Source of the DNA: Breviolum minutum Mf 1.05b.01
Lineage: Eukaryota > Sar > Dinophyceae > Suessiales > Symbiodiniaceae
Direction: 5' to 3'
DNA: 64,000 bases
Assembly: GCA_000507305.1 (NCBI GenBank)
Contig: DF239800.1
Coordinates: 61,496-125,495 of the forward strand
Shown here: piece by piece, positions 11,120-21,222 of the stretch
How positions within the stretch are numbered: the stretch's first letter is position 1
How the letters are laid out: each line of letters starts with the position of its first letter
Program-made: the position numbers and the translations under genes
Notes under the pieces: model-generated
What the model saw: only the letters and a program-made list of their open reading frames with translations
Database searches by the model: none
What the model was told of the DNA's origin: nothing

Positions 11120-11371
11120 CCCTAAAAAGAGAAACGGCATTCCCAAGATGTATTTTTTTCAACCAACTTTTTATTTTTGGGGGGGTGCGAAGCTGTTCGT
11201 TTTTGGATTAGAAAACAATGCAAAGAATGATTGGCATAGTAACAAGGCTTGTGAAACCTTCCCTTGATCCATGATTATTCCACGGTAGGTGGGAACCAGC
11301 GCCTAAGCATAAAAAACCAGCCACATGAATTTAGGGAGAAGTTTTCTCGAATCCTTTGATCTCTGGGAGAT
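11120..11371. other. Non-coding stretch
   Basis: No recognisable gene or repeat apart from short homopolymer runs. Confidence 0.4.
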
Positions 11372-11372
11372 C

Positions 11373-11497
11373 CTGTTGATGGTTCAGAAAGAAATCCCAA
11401 GGGTCCCAACCACTTGGGATGTATAAAGCCTGGTACATAGTGGGACAAACTACCTTTCCCTCCACTGGTGAGCAGGATTTCTGAACCATCAACAGTA
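11373..11497. repeat. FB-B foldback element
   Basis: CTGTTGATGGTTCAGAAA at the left mirrors TTTCTGAACCATCAACAGTA at the right, with CCACTTGGGATGTATAAAGC inside. Confidence 0.8.
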
Positions 11498-12054
11498 GCT
11501 CTTCAATTCAACTGGGGGTCATTGGAGCCCTTCATGTTCCGAAAACTAAGCGGTTGTTGTTTTGTTCTTTTTAAACACTAAGCACCCCAGCTGCTTTTTT
11601 TTGGGAAAGAAACGATTCAACAAGTATAGACCAAACAAAACCAACAAAAAAACCATCAACAAAAACCAAGCACATTTTTCTCTCAAGTGAGGCATTTTCA
11701 AAATCAGGGAAACAAAAAACACCTAGTTGGGAACATTTCACAAAAAGTGATGCCACCAACCGGACTCTCAACCACGACTGTCGCCACGACACGCCAGGAA
11801 CGGATCAGGCAGGTTGGGTTTTTTCATCGACGGGATCCGGTGCACCTGAACTTCCCTACTTGCATCAGGAAGTTGTCGGAAGATTTTTTTGGATCAGTGG
11901 TGATATTTCACCCCAGAAAAAAAGCCACCATTTATAAGTAGTAGGTGAAATAATGGACGATTTACTAAACATTTACTAAACTAAACTCCTGGGACAGCCA
12001 ATTAACTGTTGTTTGGAAGTAGATTTAGTCCTAGCTGTAGGTTCTATAGTGTCC

Positions 12055-12170
12055 TACTGCTGATGGTCCAGAAATCCGGCGATCACCAGTTGATATGGTA
12101 CATATAACATTCTTTTCAGGGTTACAAAACATCCCAGGTGGTGATCGCCGGATTTCTTCCATCAACAGTA
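12055..12170. repeat. FB-B foldback element
   Basis: TACTGCTGATGGTCCAGAAA and TCCGGCGATCACC are mirrored by GGTGATCGCCGGATTTCTTC and CATCAACAGTA. The arms are longer than in most FB-B copies. Confidence 0.8.
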
Positions 12171-12614
12171 TGAGTGGAATATGAGTCCCCAACTCTAATA
12201 AGCCAAAATTTCGGCACGAGAAAATCAACGGTGAAATGCCGTGTTATTTATCTACCTGCAATAGAAACATCGCTTTCAAATCGCGGAAAAAACGTGAAAA
12301 ACACAAATAGCTCAGGTACTGGTTGGGAAGGAGTTGAAGAAAACCTCCTCCAAATGCCCCGGCAATTTGTAAACTTACGGCCGACGTTCGCCGACGTTCG
12401 GCCCCCCGGGTGCAACGCCAGTAGTTTCGGAATGGTGCAAATGTAGTGTACATATCGGTATTTCAGTGACCTTACCGGTATATGTACCGCAGTAACGGCC
12501 GACCCGTTTTTTGGGATTTCTAGGCGCGTTTCGTGTGTTTTCCAATACAAAACTGTCGCCGCAAACCTCAAGATCTTGTGTTGTCATGGTGATTTGGTGC
12601 AACCCCCCTGTAAA
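12171..12614. other. Non-coding stretch
   Basis: Slightly GC-richer than its surroundings, with a GCCGACGTTCGCCGACGTTC direct repeat near 12,380. Open frames on both strands overlap here and none carries a known motif. Confidence 0.35.
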
Positions 12615-12690
12615 TGTCGCTAAAACTACACCCTAAAACCAAAACCCTAAAACTAAACCCTAAAACCAAAACCCTAAGACTAAACTTTTA
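12615..12690 (+). repeat. Degenerate telomere-like repeats
   Basis: Several CCCTAAAAC, CCCTAAAACC and CCCTAAGAC units in a row. TTTAGGG-type telomeres are known in dinoflagellates and plants. This is an interstitial and degenerate block. Confidence 0.6.
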
Positions 12691-12849
12691 GTGGCTTGCG
12701 CCAGCAGTGCGCCAACACAGGTTTCAGGGCTTGGAAGAAATTGTCACTCGTGCCTGCCTTGAAGGCACCAGGCCCGCAAACACAACCCAAAAATGCAAAA
12801 TAGGCTGGTTTGGCTGGTTGGCTGGCTCAACCCGCCAACGCCTGGTCCC

Positions 12850-13330
12850 AAGCCCGGCATGAAAAAGGCAACTTCTTGAAAATGCTCCAAATCACCGGGT
12901 TTTAGCCAAAAATTGAACAAGAAACTACGCAAAAAGTGGCTAAAACATCTAAAACTCAGGGTTTTTGCAACATTTTGTCTTCTTCATGTCCCCAATGTTG
13001 GCTAAAACTCGATGTTTTCGACAATTTTGTTACCATTGAAATCACAAAATTATGAAAAAGGCCGAGTTTTAGCCAGTTTTTGTCGATGCTACATTTTGAA
13101 ATTCATGAAAAACACCGGGTTTTAGCCAAAAATTAAAGAAGAAGCTTTTCAAAAAGTGGCTAAAACTCGGTGTTTTTGCAACATTTTGTCGTCTTCATGT
13201 CGCAGCTAAAACTCGGTGTTTTCAATGATTTCGCTACTAGTAAAAGGACAAAAAATAAAAAAGGCCGAGTTTTAGCCAGTTTTTGTCGATACTACTTTTT
13301 GAAACTAGTGAAAAACGCCGGGTTTTAGCC
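12850..13330. repeat. Tandem repeat, unit about 200-220 bp
   Basis: CCGGGTTTTAGCC recurs at 12,895, 13,115 and 13,318, with shared inner blocks AAAAAGTGGCTAAAAC and CCGAGTTTTAGCCAG. A little over two units are present. Confidence 0.7.
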
Positions 13331-13334
13331 AAAT

Positions 13335-13625
13335 TTGCATCGGATGTCGAAAAATCGCACGCCGCTGTGGCGAGAAGCGCATTTTCAAGTCAACTGAAGG
13401 TCCGGGAGCACTTTTTGAAGGTCCGATGTGGAAAAATGGCATGCCGCCGTGGCGAGAAGCGCATTTGTACGTGAAAATGCACAAGACACGTCAGCAGCGG
13501 ACAGCTTTTTGAAGTTCTGATGTCGAAAAGTTGCATGGCCCTGTGGCGAGAAGGGCCTTTGTAAGTCAAAATGTACAAAATACCTGTGTTTTGGCGCACT
13601 TTTTGAAGTTCAGACGTCGAAAAAT
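13335..13625. repeat. Tandem repeat, unit about 80-95 bp
   Basis: The phrase GTGGCGAGAAGCGCATTT, after a GATGTCGAAAAATCGCA-type lead, occurs at about 13,347, 13,426 and 13,520 with drift. A partial unit sits at 13,611. An ORF at 13,283-13,474 only reads through this repeat. Confidence 0.65.
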
Positions 13626-13629
13626 TACT

Positions 13630-14785
13630 CGGGTAGTAAGTTGGTCAGTCAATCAACGAGTCAGTTAGTCAATTCGTCAGTTAGTAAATTCGTCAGTTAG
13701 TCAGTGAACCCATCAAAGAATTACATTAGTCAGTTAGTCAGTTCGTCAAGTAGTCAGTAGTCAGTTACTCAATCAATGAATCAGTCAATTAGTCAAGTGG
13801 TCAGCTACAGTTAGCTAGTTAGTCAGTTAGTCAAGTTAGTCAGTTAATCAGCTAGTCAAGTAGCTAGTTAGTCAGTCAGGAAGTCAATTAGTCAGGTAGT
13901 CAATCAGTCAGCTTGTCAAATTGTCAGGGAGTCAATTAGTCAGTTAGTGAAATAGTCAGGTAGGTTAATCAATCAATGAATTAGTCAGTTAGTTCGTCAA
14001 TTTGTCAGTTAATCAATCAATGAATTAGTCAGTTAGTCAATTGGTCAGTTGGTCAGGCAGTCAGTTAGCTAGTTAGTCATGTTAGTCAGTTAATCAGTTC
14101 GTCAATATGCTAGCTGCTATTAGTCAGCCAGGAAGTCGATTAGTCAGTTACTTAATCAGTTTGCTAGTTAGTCGCTTAGCCAGTTCGTCCACTAGTCAGT
14201 TAGTCAATCAATTTCTTCGTTAGTCAGTTAGCTAGTTAGTTAGTTCGTTCGTTCGTTCGTTCGTTCGTTTGTTCGTTCGTTCGTTAGTTCGTTAGTTCGT
14301 TACAGTTCGTTAGTTCGTTAGTTCGTTAGTTCGTTAGTTCGTTAGTTCGTTAGTTTGTTAGTCCGTTAGTTCGTTAGTTCGGTAGTTCGTTGGTTAGTTA
14401 GTTAGTTGATTAGTTAGGTAGTTAGTTAGTTTGTTTGTTTGTTTGTTAGTCAGTTAATTCGATAGTTAGTCAGTTAGGTAGTTAATTAGTGAGTTAGCTA
14501 GTTAGTCAGTTGGTCTGAAAATCAATTAGTCAGTTAATCAGGCAGTTAGTCAGACAGTCAGTCAGTCAGTAAGTCAATTAGTCTGTTCGCCAGTAAATCA
14601 CTCAGCTAATCAATTAGTCAGCTAGCTAGCCAGTCAGTCAGTCAGTTAGTCAGTCAGTCAGTCAGTGAGTCAGTCAGTCAGACAGTAAGTCAATAAGTCA
14701 GTTCGTCACTTGGGCAATTACTCAATTAATTAGTTACTCAATCCGCCAATTGTCAGTTAGCTAGTTAGTCAGTTGATCAGTGTTT
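13630..14785 (+). repeat. Degenerate TTAGTCAG tandem array (about 1.1 kb)
   Basis: Almost the whole stretch is built from AGTCAGTTAGTCAGT-type words, with variants TCAATCAATGAA and AGCTAGTTAGT. It is a drifted four- or eight-base tandem array with no coding content. It lies just upstream of the first RdRP exon and could be intronic. Confidence 0.85.
14245..14445 (+). repeat. TTCG/TTAG simple repeat inside the array
   Basis: Runs of GTTCGTTCGTTCG followed by GTTAGTTCGTTAGTTCG and GTTTGTTTGTTTG form a purer block within the larger array. Confidence 0.75.
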
Positions 14786-14918
14786 TTACTTTGACATCCG
14801 TGACTCACAACAACCAATCCCTCCTATAGTTTTCCTCTTCTTGAAACTTCCGCCACCGTCTTGTGCGGTGCTACTGGTAATTTATACATAGCTTGATCTT
14901 GTTCAATGCACCGCCCAG

Positions 14919-15098
14919 GTCTACAAGGAACCCGGGGCCTCGGCGCAGCTTTGCCAAGCACTGGCCATGCGGGCATTGCTGTTGGAGGACGCAGGCGTGC
15001 GAGCAGCAGCGCGCTCTGCTGTGGTGTTATTGACGGAGGAGCGCGCGGCACTCGTTGAGGCAGCCCTGGCCAACGACGCTTGGGGCTGTCTAGACCAG
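14919..15098 (+). CDS. RdRP exon a (helical region)
   Basis: Acceptor-like CCGCCCAG precedes GTC TAC AAG. The frame reads SAQLCQALAMRALLLEDAGV and EERAALVEAAL, resembling the leucine-rich helices before the catalytic barrel in RDR proteins. A TGA lies at 15,102-15,104. If the exon instead ends at CAG (15,098), the intron would begin GACTGA, a GA donor. Non-canonical GC and GA donors are known in dinoflagellates. If the TGA is used, this is the last exon of another gene. Confidence 0.5.
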
Positions 15099-16864
15099 GA
15101 CTGATTCTTTGAATGTCTGAATAGAGAATGGAACCTCCCCCAGTTCTACAAGAGGACATTCATTCTTCTAGAAACGCGCGCAAAACTGCTAAGTATATAC
15201 TTTATAAGTAAATTATATTCTATAATTTAATTCTTTCACTTCACTTTATTTATTCTTACTGTTTTCTTCGCTTGCCGGAAATTCATCTTGACTGGTTGGT
15301 GCCGTTTGACATCAGCCAATTTGTATTTTTGAGGGTATTCCCGTAAAACACACATGAACAAGTACATGTAACATCTTCTTCTTCTAGTGAGGAGCCGCTT
15401 CCTAGCGATCGAGTTCCCGCTCACAAGATCTCGTGGCACCACAAAGACGTGCTATCCGCACCCACTCCACCTGTCAGTGGAGAAGAAGCCGTACTCCTTG
15501 AAGCTGGGCTCTTAGCGCAGAACTTGCATGTTCTCGGGAAGCTGATTGTGCACGTGCATCAAACATCCCTCCCCTTTTCAGGGGGGAGGTGGTTCGAAAA
15601 TGTAAGATACATTTTCTGGAGTTTTGACACCTTAAACATGTAAGTTACATTTTTCCGTTTTGGGCCTCAATTCTTGTAAGTTACATATCTTAAGGTCATT
15701 CAGTGAAATTGGGTGAGGGTCCTACAATGTAACTTACATTTTCTGGCTGGTTTATGTTAACATTGCGCAGCTATAAGCTGTAAATACTAAAATGTGTTAG
15801 TTTTAGATATATGTACACTGTAAGTGCAACAAAATGCTTCAATCATCTTCAGACAAAAACTTCAAGCATCTTCAGACACTATACAAATGTTTCCAGGGGG
15901 TGGAAGGGGGTTGCAGAAAATGTAACTTAGAACCTTCACGGTTCTATATTTCATTTTCCCCCCCAGAAAAAAATGAAATCTGGCACCTTGGGGGGTACCT
16001 CAACTTACATTTAAGGCGGGGACCTATACGTTACATTTTCGATGCCCCTCTGCCCAAGTATATGGGCTAAGGGGGAACGGATCACCAAACATGGTTTTTG
16101 TGCAGGTGGGGCACTTGCGAGTCCCTCCACCGGGGCAAGCATCGCTACCTGCACGCGCGCGCGCAGCCGCTTGCACGGAGCCGCGGGTCCTGTTCCAAGG
16201 CTTCGAGCACTCTGCGAAGGCTTTGCCAGACGATTTTGGTTGTCTGGGGCCGAAGCAGTGCATCATTGTCCAGGCGAGGGTCAATTCAACAATCATAGTT
16301 AGCAGTTTTGTCATATTGCCATATTGCGGTTCCAAGGTTGCGGTGTGGCGCTACCCCATTAAGCTCCCAAGCGATGTTGCTGTTTGGGAAGTTGTGCCCG
16401 TGCCAGCTTGCGCAGACTTCGTCTGCCGGAACTGCGTCTACTGCAGCGTGCAGGTGGGGTTTGTGGCAATGTCACGGTTTGCATTCTGTCCGGTTTTGGT
16501 TTGGGCGCCCACAGGTATGGAAAGGGAAAACTTCGAATCGTCGGCATGCCGGTGAACGACCGAGGGGCTATCATTTTTCATTGGTTCAAAACAAATTGGG
16601 AAAACAGGGATCTGGTTGGTAGATTCTAATCGTGATACGTTTGTTAGAATTGTATATTATAAGGCATTGCTGCAGCTGGATCAAAACTTGCACGCCGCTC
16701 GGGCTTGTGAGGACGCAGGTATTACGGCGCTGGGCGGCGGAGACTACGACGGAGACGACCTCCACGTTGCTGCAGATAGCGCCTTCATCAACCTGATCGA
16801 GACGACCCCAGATGGGCGGAGTCACCCACTCCTGCAAAGGGCCGTGGAGGAGCACGGTTCGTGA
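14919..16864 (+). CDS. Cellular RNA-dependent RNA polymerase (RNA-silencing type), partial gene with introns
   Basis: Eukaryotic RDR/QDE-1 enzymes copy single-stranded RNA to make dsRNA for Dicer. Five coding blocks on the plus strand fall in the order of that family. They are: a leucine/alanine-rich helical block (14,919-15,098); a block ending LGKLI (15,392-15,547); GHLRVPPPG then RVLFQGFEHS and CIIVQA (16,106-16,279); RYPIKLPSDV and NCVYCSV (16,337-16,453); and GGGDYDGDDL (16,676-16,864). The last carries the DxDGD catalytic motif. The blocks are GC-richer than their surroundings, start after AG, and keep phase when joined, which supports splicing. The 5' two thirds and the part after the active site are not visible, so the gene is either partial or continues across tandem arrays on both sides. 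It is a host gene; whether it is active is unknown. A decayed copy is possible. Confidence 0.65.
15392..15547 (+). CDS. RdRP exon b (region before the barrel)
   Basis: Preceded by a pyrimidine tract, CTTCTTCTTCTAG, and followed by GTGCAC. The frame reads EPLPSDRVPAHKISW and LLEAGLLAQNLHVLGKLI, in phase 0 at both ends. Joined to the next block it would give a leucine-rich run into LRVPPPG, as RDR proteins have before the first barrel strand. The domain match is weak on its own; position and phase carry the call. Confidence 0.45.
15585..16045. repeat. Cluster of TGTAACTTACATTTT palindromic words
   Basis: About seven copies or half copies of TGTAAGTTACATTTT or its complement occur near 15,600, 15,640, 15,677, 15,729, 15,918, 16,004 and 16,032. 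They lie between exons b and c, so in a presumed intron. Confidence 0.65.
16106..16279 (+). CDS. RdRP exon c (first barrel strands)
   Basis: Starts after TTTTTGTGCAG. It reads GHLRVPPPG, then RVLFQGFEHS, DDFGCLGPKQ and CIIVQA. RDR proteins have the same order: R-I/V-P-x-P-G, then R-x-L-x-G-x-x-D/E, then a short loop and a G-x-V/I-x-V strand. A GT donor lies at 16,280. The 57-bp gap to the next block has no stop, so it could also be translated. The first 16 residues fit best. Confidence 0.55.
16337..16453 (+). CDS. RdRP exon d (RxPxxxPSDV block)
   Basis: After TTCCAAG the frame reads VAVWRYPIKLPSDVAVWEVV and NCVYCSVQ. This mirrors the RDR signature in which an R/N-x-P motif is followed by PGD or PSD, a V-x-A-V strand, and a hydrophobic C-V strand just before the catalytic loop. 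The PSD form is typical of QDE-1-like fungal enzymes and the PGD form of plant RDRs. It ends CAG before GTGGGG. The following 222-bp intron ends CTGCAG. Confidence 0.62.
16676..16864 (+). CDS. RdRP exon e with GDYDGD catalytic motif
   Basis: This exon begins LDQNLHAARACEDAG and reaches ALGGGDYDGDDLHVAADSA about 25 residues in. The three aspartates of DYDGD bind the catalytic metal in the double-psi beta-barrel of cellular RdRPs; multi-subunit RNA polymerases use a related DFDGD loop. About 40 residues later there is a TGA at 16,862. Known enzymes run on for 200 or more residues, so a splice donor (GTTCGT at 16,857) before the stop is likely, or the copy is truncated. Confidence 0.62.
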   Translation: MDQNLHAARACEDAGITALGGGDYDGDDLHVAADSAFINLIETTPDGRSHPLLQRAVEEHGS

Positions 16865-16914
16865 TTTTTAGTCAAAGGAGCTTTTAGTTGAGAAACTTCC
16901 CAGCTACAGGGATT

Positions 16915-17300
16915 TAACGTGCAAAGAGTCCAGTAAAGTAACGGTCCAGTAAAGTACCAGTTCAGGGTAGCGTAGCATGCAAAGAGTCCAGTAAAGTAAC
17001 AGTTCAGTCAAGTAACAGTTTCAGTAGAGTAACATGCAAATAGCTTGGAAAAGTAACAGTTCAGTAGAGTAACATGCAAATAGCTCAGAAAAGAAACAGT
17101 TCAGACAAGTATTAGTTCAGTCAAGCTACTGACCCGTCAAGTATTATGTAGTTCAGTCAAGGAACAGTTCTGTCAAATATTCGTTCAATCCAACAACAGT
17201 TCTGACAAGTACTACTTCAGTCAAAGAATGGTTCTGTCAAAAATTATTTCAGTCGAGCAACAGTTCAGTCAAGGACTACTTCAGTCAAGTGATGGTTCAA
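16915..17300 (+). repeat. Degenerate CAGTAAAGTAACAGTT tandem array
   Basis: Words of 15-20 bases such as CAGTTCAGTCAAGTAACAG and AACATGCAAATAGCT repeat with drift over nearly 400 bp, directly after the RdRP catalytic exon. Confidence 0.75.
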
Positions 17301-17324
17301 CGTTTTTTTTTGGATGTTGGAGTG

Positions 17325-17500
17325 TCATTTTTTGTGACGGGCGCAGCATTTGGCGAAACTTGGGTAGATAGCCGCAGCGCACAATGTCGTATTCTTCCGT
17401 ACAAAACGCATCTCCAAAGTGCGAAAAGTAGGCACGGCGAACGGGCGGGTGTGAGATGAACAGGTCATGCTCAGGCCATGGTCGGAACATGGTCCAATCG
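17325..17500 (-). CDS. Possible unidentified exon, minus strand
   Basis: On the minus strand a GC-richer frame reads DDWTMFRPWPEHDLFISHPP, then YFSHFGDAFCTEEYDIVRCG and LPKFRQML, without a stop. Amino-acid use looks protein-like (aromatic and charged residues mixed) and differs from the repeat-derived ORFs nearby. No family is recognised. Splice sites are uncertain; ATG at about 17,490 could be a start. It may also be chance. Confidence 0.3.
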
Positions 17501-17565
17501 TCCCTTTTTACCTCGTTACCTCGGTAAAAAAATTATCAGTCCAACACCGCTACGCGCAAAAACGG

Positions 17566-17608
17566 TAAACCCTAAAACCTAAACCCTAAAAATAAACCCT
17601 AAAACTAG
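17566..17608 (+). repeat. Degenerate telomere-like repeats
   Basis: AAACCCTAAAACCTAAACCC and TAAAAATAAACCCTAAAACT are CCCTAAA-type units, like those at 12,615 and 63,565. Confidence 0.6.
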
Positions 17609-17812
17609 TTGGTTGGTAAGATACCCAATGTTGGCAGGGGGGCGAACCCTCACTCTTGGCGGTAAACTTATCCCCCCCCCGAAAACTAAGAAATTGACGG
17701 TTGGAAGATGATTCATTTCCTTTAGACAAATCGGTCCCTTTACAAAAAGAACGACATCTTCATTCTTTTTGGGGGTGGGTTTTCAATTTGGAGGAGATTT
17801 CCTTCTACTTTG

Positions 17813-17887
17813 TCCAGTTACCAGCACCTTCCTTTCGGGGTGGCAATTAAATCCTAAGGGATGGTGAATTGTCACCCGGTAACTGAA
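17813..17887. repeat. FB-J foldback element
   Basis: CAGTTACCAGCACCTTCC at the left and TCACCCGGTAACTG at the right, with ATCCTAAGGGATGGTGAA between. Related copies are at 53,881 and 59,643. Confidence 0.6.
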
Positions 17888-20272
17888 CCATTTGGCGCCC
17901 TTTATAGAAGGTCCAATTAGGATGATGTTTGGATTGCCCAACATCGAACTTGACACTGCCATTTGGTGGCTGGAACTCATTGGGAAAATGAAAATCTCAG
18001 GGCTTTGCGTATTACGAACTAATAAGGCCGGGATTTTAGGTGGAATGGGGGGTTGGCATACCCCTAGATTCCCCATGGACTTTGAGCGAGATTCAAGACG
18101 TATCCAAGGATAAGTATTTTGGATACATGTCCGATGTAAAGATGTCGATGTAAAGAAAAGGTATAGAAAAAGTATGTAGTTCGTTTCAAACAGAAAAACA
18201 TACTACCATCTATTTGCTATCCTTGAAGGTGAGTACCTATGTTTGATAAGAATCCGAGGAATCGTTATGAAAGAACTTTCCGAATGGCGTGAGAGACAGA
18301 AACAGTCCGATATTCCATAGAAAATGGGCAAAAGGTAGGGGTATAACTCCACTTATAGGGGTTATAACCCCTAGTGAAACCCATTTACATATTCGGCCTT
18401 TCAAAATATAAAGGACCCCCAATGTCACTCCTCCATGTACAAATTATCGGCTTCGGGGCGTGTGAGGATCGTTCGATGCTTCCAGCGATTCTAGTAAGTC
18501 CTTTGCCATTGCAGTTGGGGAAGGACAGCTTTTGCAGCAGCAGCTTTTTGTCGTTGGATGATGTGGCGACGAGTGGTTGTTGAGGTTGTTGAGGCAGGGG
18601 TCCCACAACTGACCCCTGGTGATTTGCCTAATGGAAATTCCGGGAAATCATCTTCCACCAAACCTCTGGCTGACTTTGGGTTCCAGCCGTTCATTTTCAT
18701 GGACCGTGATCCCGAAATTTCGGAGAAACAAGGTCACGAATTGAAAAATTTTGGCACTGCGAGGTCACTTGATGGAACATATGAATTATTGATGTAGGTA
18801 TACTTTCAACCATTTTCCCATGGATTCCTATAGGCATCCGGCAACTTTTTTTTCCGGAACATATTTTCGGGGAAAAGATTGGTCCGGTAGCTTGCCAAAG
18901 CGAGTTTAGCACCTGAAAAAGGATGGCATTTTCACATCGCTGTTGCTGTTAGTTTCAGGGAGGTTTATGATGATGTTTTTTTGTTGAAAAACACCGGGAA
19001 ATCATTCGCAGTTTGAATGGTGTTTTGAGGAACTTGGACAGAATATTTTCACTCCGCATAAAGGGGGATGATTTTTCAACCTTGACATTTCCAGTGAATG
19101 ATGATCAACTAGCAGCTTTGCCACAACCGGTGCTTAAAACCCTGCCGATCGAAGTTTCATGGGATGAAAATTTACCTCACTGAACACCCAGTGGGGTTCT
19201 GGATGTTTACCCGTTTGAAGGGATGGGAAGTTTTTTTCTCAACTTCCCTGGAATTCCTGGCACGAACACGTTACGGGATGTTCAGCCCAAATGTTGGTGC
19301 AATTTAAGGGACCTTCAGCAATCTTTGGGTCTCCATAATCCAAAACCATTTTCCTGACAATGGAAACTCCACCATGAATGAAGATGTATTTCCTATTGAA
19401 AAACCAAGGTTAGTTTTCGGTATAACGTTTTCCCCCCTTTTTTTGTCGCGGAAACTTCTCCGGAATCCGCGCCGTTTGAACCGTCCTTCCGGGAAGATTC
19501 TCGCGACGTTACCCCGCGTGAGGAACCAAACTCCGCAGTGCTATGTGTCCTTTACCCTCAGCCCGGTGAAACGGGTGGAGCAGGTCGAACCCTCCAACGG
19601 TTGAGGGGTGGGTCCACCCCCCAAAAAAGGTCATCTGTAGGGAGAATCACGCGAGACCAAAAAATCCTGGAAGATTTTCCCGGTGAAAGGAACCTACAGG
19701 TTTCTAAACCCATGAAAAGAAAGGTTAAAATGATCTGAACCAAACCTCCATGATGACTATGTTCCATGTTAATCTTCGGGGATGTATCTGACAACGACCT
19801 TTTTTTGTGCATTTTTTTTTGGTTTGAAACCCTGATAATATATTTTTTATTTCAATTTCGGCCAGCCACGGAATCCTTGGGAACGATCACCTATTCCCCT
19901 ACAATCGCCGGCACTCGAGTCGGTGATGACTTTTTCTTTCTCATCCAAGGTTAACATGCAAAAATTGGCCGCAAAACTTAAACAAAATTGTATCCCATTT
20001 TTCGTAACGAAACATCCACGAGGATGACATTTGTTTCAAGGTGGGAAAATTTTGGATCTTGATAAAATGAACTGACATGGGGCCCCTATAAATGGCCGAG
20101 ATAGAATACATGGGGCCCAACAGGTAGGGTAGCCGCTAGCCCACCTTGGGGCCCAGTTTACCTGGGGATCTCCTTATGTTGAGTTGAAACTATTGGAACC
20201 TCGGAAAATCTCCCGGGAAATCCCCAGGACTTGGATGAACTGTTTGTTTAAAGTGATGTTTTTTTACGGATT
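17888..20272. other. Non-coding stretch with repeat fragments
   Basis: It holds an FB-L-like hairpin (18,330-18,385, TATAACTCCACTTATAGGGG), an FB-D core GAAGATGTATTTCCTATTG at 19,380, an FB-M half at about 19,755-19,790, and an FB-N copy. No frame has recognisable motifs. Confidence 0.45.
20069..20165. repeat. FB-N repeat
   Basis: CTGACATGGGGCCCCTATAA and ATGGCC at the left, CTTGGGGCCCAGTTTACC at the right. It matches the start of 6262-6395. Confidence 0.45.
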
Positions 20273-20390
20273 TACCCTCCCTGAAACGAGCAGCAAACGC
20301 CCCTGAAAATGGGGGCCCCCTGGAAGTTTGGAGATTCCGAACTTGGAAACCATCATTTTTAGGGGCGAACTGTTAGTTTCAGGGAGTGTA
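20273..20390. repeat. FB-E foldback element
   Basis: TACCCTCCCTGAAACGAGCA and CGCCCCTGAAAATGG are mirrored by TTTTTAGGGGCGAACTGTTA and GTTTCAGGGAGTGTA. Confidence 0.7.
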
Positions 20391-21222
20391 TACCATGGGA
20401 TTCATCCAGATCAATACCCCACCATTTGGGAGATTTTTTTTCGGTCCACTTTTTGGGTTTCCGCATGGGGTTTCGAGTCGCCAAATTTTCAGGATTTTTC
20501 AATTGCAGCATTTTGGCTCGAAATTTTGAAGCGGAAATTTCGAAAGTCCATGTCAAAGGCCTTTTCAAGAACAGCCCTTAACTTTGCGCCAATTGGTTTC
20601 CGTGAAAATGGTTGGGTTTTCAGAGAAAAAAACACTTATCTAAAAGAAACATATAGATATTGCGCAAATTACAGGGAGTTTTAAGAGGCGATCTTTAAGT
20701 TTTTCTTTCAGAAACAGTTTTGGTGACATAATGTGAAGAGGTGGTGATTACAGTAATGCTATTTTCTGACTCAAAGGCCGAAGTTGTGACTTTTTTCCAT
20801 CGGAGTCTTGAACATTCTATTGCTTACGGAACTTAAAGGCATATCAAGATACTCCCACCTGCTGCAAACCTTTGTGTAACAACGGTTGAAACTGTGACAA
20901 CGGCCTCCGGTATATCTTCCGCCTCGCCCATTTTGGAATCGTCTATCGTCTGGATGGGTTCTGCCGCCAGTGTTAAAGATGACGTGGTCGCTCGGAGGAG
21001 ATTGATTGATGTGCCGTTTTTATGTAAAAGGTTGGTGTTTTGGACGGTTTAACCTCTGAGCCCCCGGAAGTGGTTGACATTTTCAAGTTGAGAGATCTGT
21101 TATTCAACAAAAAGACAACAACTGTGGGATTTTGGAGGATGGGTTAATTGCGACTTGGAAACTGGGCATGGAAAAAACAGTGTGGTTTTGGGGGTGTGTT
21201 TGCACCTTTTGAGGGGGGAGCA
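20391..21222. other. Non-coding stretch
   Basis: No gene or family repeat identified. The ORF at 20,328-20,684 starts inside FB-E and has no motif. Confidence 0.4.
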
